This document shows positions 44,417 through 54,979 of a DNA stretch of 64,000 nucleotides, one piece after another; position 1 is the stretch's first letter, and each line of letters starts with the position of its first letter. Origin of the DNA: Deltaproteobacteria bacterium. Lineage in GTDB: Bacteria > UBA10199 > DSSB01. The DNA is taken from assembly GCA_024233625.1 (NCBI GenBank), contig JACKPJ010000001.1:1-64000 (forward strand). The letters run 5' to 3'. The notes beneath the pieces are model-generated. The model was not told where the DNA came from. It was given only the letters and a program-made list of their open reading frames with translations, and did not search any database. The translations under genes were made by a program, and so were the position numbers.

Positions 44417-45316
44417 ATGGACAATTTAGAAAAAAGAAAAAAGAAAAAATTGGGTTTTAAAGCCTTGTTTTGGTTTTTGTTTATTCTGAGTCTTGCTGGA
44501 CTCATCTATTGGGCATTCAGTCCAAGACCCATCTTGGTTGAAATCACCAAAGTCACTCAGGAAAAATATCAACAAACACTCAAAGAAGAAGGAAAAACTC
44601 GTGTCCGAGAAGTTTATCAAGTCACTTCCCCTGTCAACGGGAACTTACACCGCATTGAACTTCATCCAGGAGATACCGTTCAAGCAGGAGACTTCATTGC
44701 AACCGTCGATTGGCCAAGTCCACGAAAAATTCAATCTCCTGTCTCAGGAAAAATTTTACGCATCCATCGAGAAAGTGAAGGACCCATTCAAAGAGGAGAA
44801 ACTATTTTAGAAATTGCCAACCCAAGTGCTCTTGAAGTTGTTGCCGAAGTTCTCACAGAAAATGCGGTACAAATTCCCGCAGAAGCTTCCGTCAAAATCG
44901 AGGACTGGGGAGGCTGCGATGTCCTTACAGGAAGAGTTCGACTTGTTGAGCCGGCTGCTTTCACCAAAATCTCTGCATTGGGAATTGAAGAACAACGCGT
45001 CAACGTCATTGTTGATATCACATCTCCACCCGAAAAATGCGTTCGCCTCGCAGACGCTTATCGAGTTTATTGTGAAATTATTTTATTTGAAAGCGAGCAG
45101 GCCTTGACCATACCAACAGGCGCTCTATTCCGCGATGCTAAACAATGGGCTGTATTTCAAGTCGTCGATGGTCACGCTAAAAAAACAAATGTCGAAATTA
45201 GCCGACGCAACTCTGAAAAAGCCATGATCGAAAGTGGTCTCACATTGGGAGATCAAGTCATTGTCTATCCGAGTGATAAAGTCAAAGATGGTTCTCTGGT
45301 TAAATCGATGTTTTAA
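44417..45316 (+). CDS. Periplasmic adaptor (membrane-fusion, HlyD/MacA-like) protein
   Basis: The 299-residue protein has a basic N-terminus and one membrane anchor (about 17-33), then a lipoyl/barrel-sandwich domain (about 65-130: VTSPVNGNLHRIELHPGDTVQAGD, QSPVSGKILRI) and a beta-barrel to the end. It has no long coiled-coil hairpin, so it is shorter than MacA. With the two preceding genes it forms a tripartite-type exporter operon; no outer-membrane factor is present. Confidence 0.88.
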   Translation: MDNLEKRKKKKLGFKALFWFLFILSLAGLIYWAFSPRPILVEITKVTQEKYQQTLKEEGKTRVREVYQVTSPVNGNLHRIELHPGDTVQAGDFIATVDWPSPRKIQSPVSGKILRIHRESEGPIQRGETILEIANPSALEVVAEVLTENAVQIPAEASVKIEDWGGCDVLTGRVRLVEPAAFTKISALGIEEQRVNVIVDITSPPEKCVRLADAYRVYCEIILFESEQALTIPTGALFRDAKQWAVFQVVDGHAKKTNVEISRRNSEKAMIESGLTLGDQVIVYPSDKVKDGSLVKSMF

Positions 45317-45337
45317 AAAAATCATATATAAAAAAAG

Positions 45338-45363
45338 AAGCCCCGAACTTTCGTTCGGAGCTT
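45338..45363 (+). terminator. Hairpin after the exporter operon
   Basis: AAGCCCCGAAC and GTTCGGAGCTT pair at 10 of 11 positions around TTTC. It is not followed by a T run, so termination is uncertain. Confidence 0.5.
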
Positions 45364-45535
45364 AGGGGTGCTTTGAGGGATATGAATTATTTAATTAGGA
45401 CAATATATCTGTTCTACAAATGTAGAACTTGTATCAATTGACAAAAACCAGATCAGTTTTTGCCATTGGGGCAAATGCATATTAAAGAAATCTCTACAAG
45501 AAATGATGAAGAAGTGAACCTAACTTTAGTTAGGT
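45338..45535. other. Dense cluster of hairpins between convergent genes
   Basis: Besides the hairpin above, GTTCTACA/TGTAGAAC (45411-45428), CAAAAAC/GTTTTTG (45442-45462), TGCC/GGCA (45461-45473) and the 18-bp palindrome (45518-45535) follow one another. It may be a structured RNA or stacked terminators. Confidence 0.4.
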
Positions 45536-45540
45536 TTTTT
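45518..45540 (+). terminator. 18-bp inverted repeat, copy 3, followed by T run
   Basis: ACCTAACT-TT-AGTTAGGT followed by TTTTT. As RNA on the + strand it is a good terminator hairpin for the exporter operon, but identical DNA at 24896 has no T run. Confidence 0.55.
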
Positions 45541-45559
45541 AGATTTGGTGATAAAAAAT

Positions 45560-48310
45560 TTAGATCAGTTGAAGTTTTTTAGCTTTTATGACCGCTCCAC
45601 TACGATTTTTAGCAGCCAACTTTTGATAGATATTGTGTAAGTGCCATTTGAGAGTTCCCAGGCTAATATGCAGAGATTTTGCAATTTCGGCATTATTCAT
45701 TGATGAATTTAATATAGAAAGAATTTCTAATTCTCGAGTTGAAACCTGTTCAAATAATTGAAGGGAGCTCTCTCCTTTTTTTTGCGCGTAAGAAAAATAA
45801 TCTTCAAACTGTTTCAGCAAGACATTTCTAAACTTAATCATTTGTGGAGAGTCTTTGATACCTTTTAAATCCAAAGACTTTAATAGATGATATATTTGCT
45901 GATTTATTTGAAGTCCATATTCTAAGAACACACTGATAAAACTTTCCTCTGAAGCTAATTTTATACATTCCTCTAGTTTTGAATGAGCTTTCTCTCTTTC
46001 TCCGATATTTTCATAGCAAAGAACTTCTTGAATCAACGCATTCAATAGATAACGCAATAAACCACTTTTCCGTAACAAAATAACCAAAGTCTTTAACTTG
46101 TCTAATGCCTCAGAATAAAACTTTTGGGCTATCAAAACTCTTGCCAGGCTGAGACGCGAAAAAATACTTTCAATAACAAGATTTGTATCCTCAATTTCCT
46201 CTTCTATATCCTGACTTTGATTCCATTCCCACTTTTCTAACAATTGTTGAGCTTGTGAAATATGATCTGTTTGCAAGTACAACTCTATTCTTAACAAAAC
46301 TAGCTGATGTTGAAAACGCACAAAAGCTAGCTCTTGAGCAACCTTTTCAGCTTCTATTAAATATTGAGAAGCCGATGTAAAATCCTGCTTATACAAACTC
46401 ATACGAGCATATACATTGTAATAAATAATGTATCCTTCAGTATTACTATAACTATGCACAAAGAGCTTTTTCCCCTTTAATTGCTTATATGCTTCTTCAA
46501 AATCTCCTTTTTCATAATAAACATCCGATATGGCTGCTTTGAGCAGCATATACATCGGAGAATCTTTACCAAACATTTTATTTATCTTAGCAATTATCTT
46601 TTCATGAAGATCAAGTGTTTGATTTAATTTACCATGAGTCCAACATATTCCGATTTGTAATGTTAAGGCCCAAATGTAAAGATAGCTACCTTGATCTTGC
46701 TTGAGTATTTTTATAGCATCTTCAAAATATTTATATCCCTTTTCAAATTCAGAAGAAAAAAAATAACTCACACCCATGACACATAAAGTCATCGCATATG
46801 CATGCATATGAGTCTCTGGCCATTTTTTTAGCCAAGATTTTGCTAACTCTCTCCCGTATTTAATTTTATCATTAAACATCTCAATTAAAAGCTCGTTCAT
46901 TTCCATAAAACAAAGCAGATTTGAGGATTCTTCGGTCAACGGGAGTGATGAAATATTTACCTTTAGTTTTTTGATCTCTGACCTCGCTTGATCGAAATAT
47001 GTTGTAAATGTCAAAGAGAAAGCATAGCTTAAAAAAATCATTGGATAAGGAGCCAAATATTCTTCAGGAATCTGTTTCATCCAATAAAGCATTGTGCGAT
47101 GGTCACCTTGATTAATAACCAAATTCATTGCAAATTGAGAAATTAAATTAGCAGCTCGAGTATAGTCCTCTCCAGCTAGAGCATAATGGATAGCTTCATG
47201 CTGATACCCTGCACTTTCAAACCAAACACTCGCTAATTGATATTGATTTTTTAAAAAATCGTGCCCCTTAAGCTTGAAGGCTTGCTTTCTAATAAAATCC
47301 CGAAACAAATGATGAAAACGATACCAATTTTTTTTATTGTCGAGTTCTATGAGAAATAAATTTCTCTGGTCAACATCTTCTAATATTTCCTGACTATTCA
47401 CTTCACCAGACAAATCTTTTGCCAGAGAAGCACAAATCCGATCTAAAACCGAAATAGATAAAATGAAATTTCTCAGGTCTTCAGGAAGCTGCTCAAGCAC
47501 AACCTCACTTAAATAATCCATCAACTCGCGATGTTCCCCTGAAAAGTTCTCAATGAGACTCTCGGTTTCAGAACTTTCTTGCATGATCAGGAAGAGCATT
47601 TGAAGTGCTCCTACCCAACCTTCTGTTTTCTCAGCAATATTTTCTAATAAACTTTCAGAAATATTTTTTTTTCGATATTTAAGAAAAAAATCTCGAACTT
47701 CTTCTTTTGTAAATTGTAAGTCTCTAGCAGAAACGCTGGAGTACTCTTCATTTAAATATAATTTTCTAAGTTTGAGTTCTAATTTTTTTCGGCTTGAAAT
47801 TACTATTGTGAGTGCTTCAGGAATATGATCAATAAACCACTGCCATAATTGTAAAGACTCTCCCTTTTGCAAAACATGAAAGTCATCAACGAAAAGAACA
47901 AAACTTTTTTTACTTTGATAGAGATCCTCAATTAAAGCGACATACAATTCTTTAAGACTGCGAATTGACCCCGACTTAAGAATAGCAATAGAACGCCTAG
48001 CAATATTTTCATCTAACTGGTGAAAAGCTGCACAAATGTATTCTGTCATAGTGATAGGATCATTATCATCCTCGTCCAAATTTAACCAAGCCACTTCAAT
48101 TTCAGAATACTCTTCAAGCAACTTTTTGCGCAATTGAGCGAGAAATGTCGACTTCCCAAATCCTGGTGGTGCAATCACGCTGAGCAACTTTATATCAGCT
48201 AGTTTTTCTGCTAGAATTGCCAAACGAGGCCTTTGCATGGACTCATGCAAATATTGAGGATAGTTTAATTTTGTTTGAATGGGTGCATATTTTTTTTCTT
48301 CCATGACCAT
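45560..48310 (-). CDS. MalT-like large ATP-binding LuxR-family regulator
   Basis: The start at 48310 is chosen because GGAAG lies 6 nt in front of it. The 916-residue protein has Walker A APPGFGKSTFL, Walker B-like FVLFVDDFHVL, winged-helix region (NWYRFHHLFRDFIRKQ), a long TPR-like superhelix (about 390-830) and a C-terminal LuxR helix-turn-helix (VSTRELEILSIL ... LHISLGTLKWHLHNIYQKL). It is the third MalT-like regulator in the window and, unlike the 21116-22414 protein, keeps the sensing superhelix. Confidence 0.92.
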   Translation of the reverse strand: MVMEEKKYAPIQTKLNYPQYLHESMQRPRLAILAEKLADIKLLSVIAPPGFGKSTFLAQLRKKLLEEYSEIEVAWLNLDEDDNDPITMTEYICAAFHQLDENIARRSIAILKSGSIRSLKELYVALIEDLYQSKKSFVLFVDDFHVLQKGESLQLWQWFIDHIPEALTIVISSRKKLELKLRKLYLNEEYSSVSARDLQFTKEEVRDFFLKYRKKNISESLLENIAEKTEGWVGALQMLFLIMQESSETESLIENFSGEHRELMDYLSEVVLEQLPEDLRNFILSISVLDRICASLAKDLSGEVNSQEILEDVDQRNLFLIELDNKKNWYRFHHLFRDFIRKQAFKLKGHDFLKNQYQLASVWFESAGYQHEAIHYALAGEDYTRAANLISQFAMNLVINQGDHRTMLYWMKQIPEEYLAPYPMIFLSYAFSLTFTTYFDQARSEIKKLKVNISSLPLTEESSNLLCFMEMNELLIEMFNDKIKYGRELAKSWLKKWPETHMHAYAMTLCVMGVSYFFSSEFEKGYKYFEDAIKILKQDQGSYLYIWALTLQIGICWTHGKLNQTLDLHEKIIAKINKMFGKDSPMYMLLKAAISDVYYEKGDFEEAYKQLKGKKLFVHSYSNTEGYIIYYNVYARMSLYKQDFTSASQYLIEAEKVAQELAFVRFQHQLVLLRIELYLQTDHISQAQQLLEKWEWNQSQDIEEEIEDTNLVIESIFSRLSLARVLIAQKFYSEALDKLKTLVILLRKSGLLRYLLNALIQEVLCYENIGEREKAHSKLEECIKLASEESFISVFLEYGLQINQQIYHLLKSLDLKGIKDSPQMIKFRNVLLKQFEDYFSYAQKKGESSLQLFEQVSTRELEILSILNSSMNNAEIAKSLHISLGTLKWHLHNIYQKLAAKNRSGAVIKAKKLQLI

Positions 48311-48416
48311 AGTAAACTTCCACAAATTATAAGAGCAAGGTAATCACTGAACATCTAAAATAAATTAAAAATGAGTCAACGAGAGTAGTTATGTAAACAC
48401 ATCAAAGCTTATATTT

Positions 48417-49142
48417 TTATGCAGACACTTCACCCAAATAAGCTTGGCGTATCTTAGAATCATGTAATAATTCTTCTGCTTTCCCCTGAGTATAAAATTG
48501 GCCTGTCTCTAAAACATAAGCTCGATGTGCAGTTTCTAAAGCTAAAAAGGCATCTTGTTCAACTAAAAAAATAGTCGTTCCCATTTCATTAATTTCAACA
48601 AGTTTGGAAAAAATCTGCTGTACCAAAGCAGGAGCAATTCCTAATGAGGGCTCATCTAATAATAATAAACTTGGACGACTCATCAAAGCACGAGAAATCG
48701 CTAACATCTGCTGCTCCCCACCACTTAAAGTTCCCGCATTTTGCTTGAGTCTTTCTTTAAGCCGAGGAAAAAGTAAGAAGTTTTTTTCTAAATCTTCCTC
48801 TAAATTTTTTTTATTGTTAGATGGATAAGCTCCCAACTCTAAATTTTCTAGGACACTTAAGTTCTGAAAGATCATTCGACCTTCAGGCACTTGCGCTAAT
48901 CCTAAAGAAACAATTTTATGGGTTTCAATTTTATTCAAACGGCATTTTTGACCCCGATGAGTAAATTCAATACTACCTGCACTTGGCCGAATCAAACCCG
49001 AGATGGTTCTTAGCAAAGTTGTTTTACCTGCTCCATTACTTCCTATTAACGCGACAATTTCTCCTGAATTAATCTCAAGAGTAAGGCCTTTTAAAGCATG
49101 AATGGCTCCGTAATGAACATGAAGATCACAAACTTTTAGCAT
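48417..49142 (-). CDS. livF: Branched-chain amino acid ABC transporter ATP-binding protein LivF
   Basis: The 241-residue ATPase has Walker A GSNGAGKTT, signature LSGGEQQMLAISRAL, Walker B LLLLDEPS and the LivF-type end (VEQDAFLALETAHRAYVLETG). It overlaps livG by 17 bp and is the last gene of the liv operon. Confidence 0.96.
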   Translation of the reverse strand: MLKVCDLHVHYGAIHALKGLTLEINSGEIVALIGSNGAGKTTLLRTISGLIRPSAGSIEFTHRGQKCRLNKIETHKIVSLGLAQVPEGRMIFQNLSVLENLELGAYPSNNKKNLEEDLEKNFLLFPRLKERLKQNAGTLSGGEQQMLAISRALMSRPSLLLLDEPSLGIAPALVQQIFSKLVEINEMGTTIFLVEQDAFLALETAHRAYVLETGQFYTQGKAEELLHDSKIRQAYLGEVSA

Positions 49143-49911
49143 CTTTCTTTTCTCCTAAATAAGCCTTAATTACAGCAGGATGTTGACGAATGTACTCAGG
49201 TGTTCCCTCAGCAATAACGACGCCATAGTCTAATACAATGATCCGGGGACAAAGTTGCATCATAACGGACATGTCATGCTCAATCAAAATAATCGCTAGG
49301 TTTAACTCTTGATGGAGATGGCGAATGAGTTCGATCAATTCTTTTTTTTCTGTCGGGTTCATCCCTGCAGCTGGCTCATCCAAAAGGAGCAATTGCGGAC
49401 GAGTCGCTAAGGCCCTCACCATTTCAAGACGTCTTTGATCACCATAAGAAAGATTTTTGGCCAACTCATTTTTAGTTTCGTGCAAATGAAAGCGCTCTAA
49501 AAGCTCCAAAGCTTTTGCTTTGATCTGCTTTTCTTCTTCGATATATTTTTTACGATGACAGATAACGTCCCAAAGGGAATATTGAATATGCTGGTGAAAA
49601 GCGATGCAGACATTATCTAAAACAGACAGATTGAGAAAAAGACGAATGTTTTGAAAGGTCCTTGAAATACCTAATTGATTAATTTGATGAGGCTTCAGTT
49701 GATTTAAGAGATTTGATTTAAAAAATAAACTTCCATCTGTCGGAAGATAAACCCCGGTCAACAAATTGAAAAAAGTTGTTTTACCAGCACCATTAGGTCC
49801 AATGACTCCTAATAGTTCCCCTGAGTTTAGAGAAAAATCAAGTCCGTCGAGGGCTTTGAGTCCACCAAACTGAATGCCACAATTTTCAACTTTTAATAGA
49901 GGATTATTCAT
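49126..49911 (-). CDS. livG: Branched-chain amino acid ABC transporter ATP-binding protein LivG
   Basis: The 261-residue ATPase has Walker A GPNGAGKTT, signature LSYGDQRRLEMVRAL, Walker B LLLLDEPAAGMNP and the LivG-type IEHDMSVMMQLCPRIIVLDYG. It energises import with livF. Confidence 0.96.
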   Translation of the reverse strand: MNNPLLKVENCGIQFGGLKALDGLDFSLNSGELLGVIGPNGAGKTTFFNLLTGVYLPTDGSLFFKSNLLNQLKPHQINQLGISRTFQNIRLFLNLSVLDNVCIAFHQHIQYSLWDVICHRKKYIEEEKQIKAKALELLERFHLHETKNELAKNLSYGDQRRLEMVRALATRPQLLLLDEPAAGMNPTEKKELIELIRHLHQELNLAIILIEHDMSVMMQLCPRIIVLDYGVVIAEGTPEYIRQHPAVIKAYLGEKKDAKSL

Positions 49912-49978
49912 CTTAATTTTTTTCTAAACCATTAGTCAATCAACGCCGTGTGCATTTTTATCGTCTGCACAATTTTAT

Positions 49979-50956
49979 TTATTTTGCCATTCGAGCTTTA
50001 ACAAACCAGCTAGTTTTTTTTGAACGAATCAACATCGTAAAAATAATAATTAAACTGTAAAGAATCATTCTGAATTGAGAAAGTATTGAAAGCGGAGGAG
50101 GTAATTCGCGTAAAAACTCAGGCAGGAAAGTCAAAAAAGCTGCAGCAAACACCACGCCCCATAAGCGACCCATCCCTCCTAAAACAACCATAACGACAAA
50201 TTCAATCGACTTAAGAATATTAAAATTTTCAGGATAAATGGTTCCCTCTAAGTGCGCATAAACTCCCCCACCTAAACCCGCAAAAAATGAACCGATGACA
50301 AAAGCCTTCATTTTGACTTTAAAATGCGAAAGCCCTAAAGAGCTACTGGCAATCTCATCCTCACGAACCGCAACAAAGTCCTTTCCTTTAGAGGAAGACG
50401 TCATTTTACCCACGACCCAGACACAAATTACTGCAATTAAAAAGATCCAAAAAAAGTTTGCACTGTGTGGAACTCCAGGAATCCCTGTAAAACCTTTTGC
50501 CTTTCCTACAGCTTCTAAATTATTAAAGAAGACTTTAATAATTTCGGCAAAACCCAAAGTTGCAATCGCTAAATAATCTCCACGTAATCTCAGTGTGGGT
50601 AATCCAATTAAAAATCCAATCAAGGCTGCAATCATTCCTCCTAAAAATAGACTCAAAATAAAAAAAATCTCAGGCCGTACTAACTCAGGAATAAATGCAA
50701 AACTAAGATTGAGATAAGGACTCACAAAAACGCTAAAAGCCGCTGCAGTATATGCACCCACTGCCATGAAACCAGCATGTCCAAGGCTAAACAAACCTGT
50801 ATATCCATTGATCAGATTAAGAGAAGTTGCAAAAGTAATATTGAGCCCAATCAATAAAATAATACGCAGATAATATGGATTAATAAAAGCATTGAGTAAG
50901 TAGTGAGAAAGGACCAATATCAGCAAAGCTACAATAATGACGAAGATCTGCTTCAA
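49979..50956 (-). CDS. livM: Branched-chain amino acid ABC transporter permease LivM
   Basis: The 325-residue integral membrane protein has 8-10 hydrophobic segments and the LivM signature (INGYTGLFSLGHAGFMAVGAY, TLRLRGDYLAIATLGFAEI, GGMGRLWGVVFAA). Its start directly abuts the livH stop. Confidence 0.95.
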   Translation of the reverse strand: MKQIFVIIVALLILVLSHYLLNAFINPYYLRIILLIGLNITFATSLNLINGYTGLFSLGHAGFMAVGAYTAAAFSVFVSPYLNLSFAFIPELVRPEIFFILSLFLGGMIAALIGFLIGLPTLRLRGDYLAIATLGFAEIIKVFFNNLEAVGKAKGFTGIPGVPHSANFFWIFLIAVICVWVVGKMTSSSKGKDFVAVREDEIASSSLGLSHFKVKMKAFVIGSFFAGLGGGVYAHLEGTIYPENFNILKSIEFVVMVVLGGMGRLWGVVFAAAFLTFLPEFLRELPPPLSILSQFRMILYSLIIIFTMLIRSKKTSWFVKARMAK

Positions 50957-51853
50957 TTATACTTTCTCCTGTGTTGATTTACCGAGAAGGCCCTGAGGCC
51001 GCACAACTAAAATAATAATCAAGATGATAAAAGCTAAAGCATCGCGGTATGTCCCTGAGAGATAACCTGAAACCATCGTTTCGGCAACACCCATGATCAG
51101 CCCTCCAATGAGCGCTCCCGGAATGTTTCCGATGCCGCCTAAGACTGCGGCAATAAAGGCTTTAATACCAGGCATGAGACCCATTAATGGATTAACGGTT
51201 GGATTGGAAAGCCCTACTAAAATTCCCGCTGCTCCAGCCAAAGCAGAACCCAAAATAAAAGTAAAACTAATGACTCGATTGACATTAATACCAACAAGAT
51301 AGCTAGCTGTATGATCATAGGAAACCGCTCGCATGGCTTTGCCCATTTGTGTATTAAAAACGATGTATCGAAGTCCTAACATCAAAACAATACTCGAAAC
51401 AAAAATAGTTACCTGAATATTGCTTAAAACAACACCATGAAGATCTAGAACATTTTTATTTTCGATTAATGCAGGAAAAGGTTTAGGGTCAGCACCAAAG
51501 ATATATTGCCCTGAAAATTGGAGAAATAACGAAACACCGATCGCTGTAATCAAAACATTTAATCGAGGCGCTTGCCTCATGGGGCGATAAGCAGCTCTTT
51601 CAATCGCCCAACCTAGTAAACTGCATACCAACATCGCAATACATATCACCGCCAAAAGATGATACAACGAACCAGTGCCCATTCCCCAATGAACAGCGTA
51701 GTAGCCTGTCATCGCTCCAATCATATATACTTCACCATGGGCAAAATTAATGAGGCGCAATATACCATAGACCATGGTATAACCTAAGGCGATAAGAGCA
51801 TAAATACTTCCCCACGCCAAACCGTTGATGAGTTGTTGAATAAATTCAGTCAC
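50957..51853 (-). CDS. livH: Branched-chain amino acid ABC transporter permease LivH
   Basis: The 298-residue membrane protein has the LivH pattern (NGLAWGSIYALIALGYTMVYG, LINFAHGEVYMIGA, GIKAFIAAVLGGIGNIPGA). It lies 5 bp after livK. Confidence 0.96.
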   Translation of the reverse strand: MTEFIQQLINGLAWGSIYALIALGYTMVYGILRLINFAHGEVYMIGAMTGYYAVHWGMGTGSLYHLLAVICIAMLVCSLLGWAIERAAYRPMRQAPRLNVLITAIGVSLFLQFSGQYIFGADPKPFPALIENKNVLDLHGVVLSNIQVTIFVSSIVLMLGLRYIVFNTQMGKAMRAVSYDHTASYLVGINVNRVISFTFILGSALAGAAGILVGLSNPTVNPLMGLMPGIKAFIAAVLGGIGNIPGALIGGLIMGVAETMVSGYLSGTYRDALAFIILIIILVVRPQGLLGKSTQEKV

Positions 51854-51858
51854 AGATC

Positions 51859-52992
51859 TTATGCAGGTGGTAATCTTTTATGAAATTTAACTTCCTTGCC
51901 ATTGACTTTAAGTATGACAATACTTTTTGATGCATTACGGTTCTCATCCATAGTGATGTTACCACTCACTCCATCAAAATTTTTTGTCTCGGCTAAAGCC
52001 TTGCGAATTTTTTCTCTGTCAACGGAACCTGCTCGCTTAATAGCATCTGCTAACATATAGGCAGCATCGTAACCCAAGACCGCCATCGCATCGGGAACTT
52101 GCCCATACTTTTCTTGATACTTTTTGATAAAATTTTGCACTTTGGGAGTGGGATCATCCGCTGCATAGTGATTACTAAAATAAGAACCCGAAACTGCACT
52201 ACCTCCAATTTCGATAGTTTTAGGACTATCCCAGCCATCTCCTCCTAATAAGGGGACAGTAATGCCTAGCTCACGAGCTTGGCGTGCAATTAAACCAACT
52301 TCAGTATAATAGCCTGGGATATAAATTCCATCTGGATTAAGTGCTTTCATCGCAGTTAAGGGAGCTCGAAATTCAATATCTCCTTCAAAGTAACTCTGTT
52401 CGATAACAATTTTGCCACCCAAACCTTCAAAAGATTTCTTAAAAACCTCAAATAAACCAACACTGTAATCATTTTTTGCATCATAAAAAATAGCAACTTT
52501 ACGCAGTCCTAAATCATTATAAGCAAATCGTGCCATGGCAGCGCCTTGATAATCATCGACAAAACAAGAACGAAAAATATAATTACCGACCTTTGTGACT
52601 TGAGGATTGGTTGAAGCAGGAGTTAACATCGGAACCTTATTTTTTTGTGCGACTGGGGCTGCAGCCAAACTACGCGCTGAAGCAACCTCACCTAACAAGG
52701 CAACAACATTGTCTTTTTGAATTAATTTTATAACCGAAGTTTTAGCTTCTTCTGATTTGCTTTGATTGTCTTCAACAATTGTTCTGACTGGCTTGTCTAA
52801 AACTCCACCATCCGCATTGATTTCTTCTACAGCAAGTTGAATTCCATTATTCATGGATTGGCCAAATGTCGCGGTCTGACCTGTTAATGAAGTAAAAACA
52901 CCAATAACCACATCTTCTTGTGAACTTTTTTTGCACTCCATGGCAAAAAAACAAATCGAAAAGATAAAAAGAATACGTAATAACTTTTTCAT
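51859..52992 (-). CDS. livK: Branched-chain amino acid ABC transporter substrate-binding protein LivK
   Basis: The 377-residue type I periplasmic binding protein has an N-terminal signal with Cys20 and then the family start (VVIGVFTSLTGQTATFGQSM, ELAVEEINADGG-type segment, SFVDDYQGAAMARFAY). The lipobox is poor: the residue before Cys20 is Glu (FAMEC), so whether it is lipidated is unclear. First gene of the operon livK-livH-livM-livG-livF; specificity (Leu/Ile/Val, amide or other) cannot be told. Confidence 0.94.
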   Translation of the reverse strand: MKKLLRILFIFSICFFAMECKKSSQEDVVIGVFTSLTGQTATFGQSMNNGIQLAVEEINADGGVLDKPVRTIVEDNQSKSEEAKTSVIKLIQKDNVVALLGEVASARSLAAAPVAQKNKVPMLTPASTNPQVTKVGNYIFRSCFVDDYQGAAMARFAYNDLGLRKVAIFYDAKNDYSVGLFEVFKKSFEGLGGKIVIEQSYFEGDIEFRAPLTAMKALNPDGIYIPGYYTEVGLIARQARELGITVPLLGGDGWDSPKTIEIGGSAVSGSYFSNHYAADDPTPKVQNFIKKYQEKYGQVPDAMAVLGYDAAYMLADAIKRAGSVDREKIRKALAETKNFDGVSGNITMDENRNASKSIVILKVNGKEVKFHKRLPPA

Positions 52993-53154
52993 TGTATAAC
53001 TCTCCTCTCCTTTAAGGCCAACAACAAGTCTAACTAATTCTAATTCCTATATAAATATAATGCGAGAAAAAACTTAATAAAAAACTCTTTTATAAAATTA
53101 GATAAATTTACTTTCTTTAGCCTAAAAAAATCGGCTAAAATATATAGTTGGGGA

Positions 53155-53181
53155 ATAGAAGAGTCCTATCAACTCTTCTAT
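53155..53181 (+). promoter_or_regulatory. 10-bp perfect hairpin abutting the kinase start codon
   Basis: ATAGAAGAGT and ACTCTTCTAT pair around CCTATCA; the hairpin ends one base before ATG 53183. GGGGA (53150-53154) directly precedes it. A second stem TTTAGCC/GGCTAAA lies at 53116-53139. Confidence 0.65.
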
Positions 53182-53182
53182 C

Positions 53183-54979
53183 ATGAATAAATTTATGGAA
53201 AAGAAACAATCTGAAATTGCAAAAATAACAATCCAACACCTACTGGAAATCACCTCAGGGAATTGCTCTATTCATGATACTGACATCGAAAAAGAAAATG
53301 ATCCTAATTTAAAAGAAATTCTAACAGGTTTATTATACTTACATGAAGATTTAAGGTTAAAAGAAGCAGAAAGATTACGTGCAGAAGGAGAACTCATTGC
53401 GGCAAAAGAATCCGCAGAAGCAGCTACCCGAGCAAAATCAGAATTCCTAGCAAATATGAGTCACGAAATTCGCACTCCGATGAATGGCATCATTGGAATG
53501 AGCGAGCTTCTCTCAACAACTCCCCTCAATAAAAAGCAAAAGGATTATCTTGAAACTGTTAAATCCTCTGCATATGCTTTACTCAATATACTTAACGATA
53601 TCCTAGACTTCTCAAAAATTGAAGCTGGGAAAATCGAATTGGAGTCGATCCCTTTTGATATCTATTCGGTGGTGGAACATGCTATTAAATTGCTTTCTTT
53701 TCGCGCGGAGGAAAAGCAAGTCGAACTCATTTTAGATATTGCGCCAGACGTGCCCACACAAGTTATCGGAGATCCTAGTCGACTCCGTCAAATCATCATT
53801 AACTTATTGGGTAATGCTGTTAAATTTACTCATCAGGGAGAAATTATTCTCAAAGTGACTGCGGAATCCACTACCACAGATTCTACACAACTTTATTTTG
53901 GAATTATTGATACAGGCGTAGGAATTCCAAAGGAGAAGCTACCCCATGTTTTTGAGGCCTTTTCTCAAGCTGATAGCTCGACAACACGTCGATTTGGAGG
54001 AACAGGACTAGGTTTAGCAATTACCTCTCAACTTGTCTCCATGATGGGAGGAGAATTAAAAGTTAAAAGCGAACTTAATAAAGGAAGCACTTTTTATTTT
54101 AGCGTCCCCCTCAAACTCAATGAAAAATTTGAACCCAAAGTCATCTATCTTGGTATGCAAAAATTTAAAGATAAAAAGGTCTTAGTGATTGATGACAACC
54201 AGACAAATCGAAAAATACTCCACGATTTGCTAAAATCTTGGAACATGATTGTCGTGGATGTTGAAAGTGGCTCACTTGCATTAAATACTCTAAATAAATC
54301 AAAAGATTTTGATATATTGTTGGTAGACGCACACATGCCCGAAATGGACGGTTTTGAGTTGCTTGAAAGAATTAAGAAAGACTATCCAGAACTGTGTTCT
54401 AAATCTGTCATGCTTTCTTCTATGGACCGAGATGGAGGGCTGAAACGCATAGAAAAATTAGGCATTAAAAAATATCTTAACAAACCTATTAGCCAAGCAG
54501 AACTGCTCAGCACATTAAAAGATGTCCTAAGAGAACAAGATAAAAGCCTTTTCTCAGATATTGATGAAGCATTAGCTCTGACTGTTTTAGTAGCCGAAAG
54601 TAATCATATTAACCGTCAGGTCATTGCTCATACGTTAAAAAAACACGGACATAAACCCATTTTTGTTCAAGATTATAAAAATTCCACAAGTCCTATAAAA
54701 AATCCTTCACAGAATATCGATGCTATCTTGGTGGACTTAGAAGAATATGATCATCAAAATCCACAATATATCACTCAATTAAAAGAGATTTCCGAAAATA
54801 GGATTCCACCTATTCCAATCATCGCAATGACTGCACCTGGAATAACTCATCAACAACGTCATCAAATGAAAAATTTCGATGCTTATTTGGCAAAACCTAT
54901 TTCGGCGCAAAGTTTAATTAAGAGTTTAGAAAAAATTAACCCTAGGACCGAGGGAGAAAATTATGAAAGAGAAAAATAA
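53183..54979 (+). CDS. Soluble hybrid histidine kinase with two receiver domains
   Basis: The 598-residue protein has no membrane segment and only a short helical N-terminus (about 1-60) in place of a known sensor. HisKA has His94 ([11 protein letters not shown]), HATPase has N box [10 protein letters not shown] and G boxes DTGVGIP and GGTGLGLA. Receiver 1 (about 330-450) has VIDDN and phosphoacceptor Asp in [12 protein letters not shown]. Receiver 2 (about 468-590) keeps an Asp (ILVDLEE) and Lys, but its acidic pair is reduced to AES, so it may be degenerate. It overlaps the next gene by 17 bp. Confidence 0.92.
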   Translation: MNKFMEKKQSEIAKITIQHLLEITSGNCSIHDTDIEKENDPNLKEILTGLLYLHEDLRLKEAERLRAEGELIAAKESAEAATRAKSEFLANMSHEIRTPMNGIIGMSELLSTTPLNKKQKDYLETVKSSAYALLNILNDILDFSKIEAGKIELESIPFDIYSVVEHAIKLLSFRAEEKQVELILDIAPDVPTQVIGDPSRLRQIIINLLGNAVKFTHQGEIILKVTAESTTTDSTQLYFGIIDTGVGIPKEKLPHVFEAFSQADSSTTRRFGGTGLGLAITSQLVSMMGGELKVKSELNKGSTFYFSVPLKLNEKFEPKVIYLGMQKFKDKKVLVIDDNQTNRKILHDLLKSWNMIVVDVESGSLALNTLNKSKDFDILLVDAHMPEMDGFELLERIKKDYPELCSKSVMLSSMDRDGGLKRIEKLGIKKYLNKPISQAELLSTLKDVLREQDKSLFSDIDEALALTVLVAESNHINRQVIAHTLKKHGHKPIFVQDYKNSTSPIKNPSQNIDAILVDLEEYDHQNPQYITQLKEISENRIPPIPIIAMTAPGITHQQRHQMKNFDAYLAKPISAQSLIKSLEKINPRTEGENYEREK

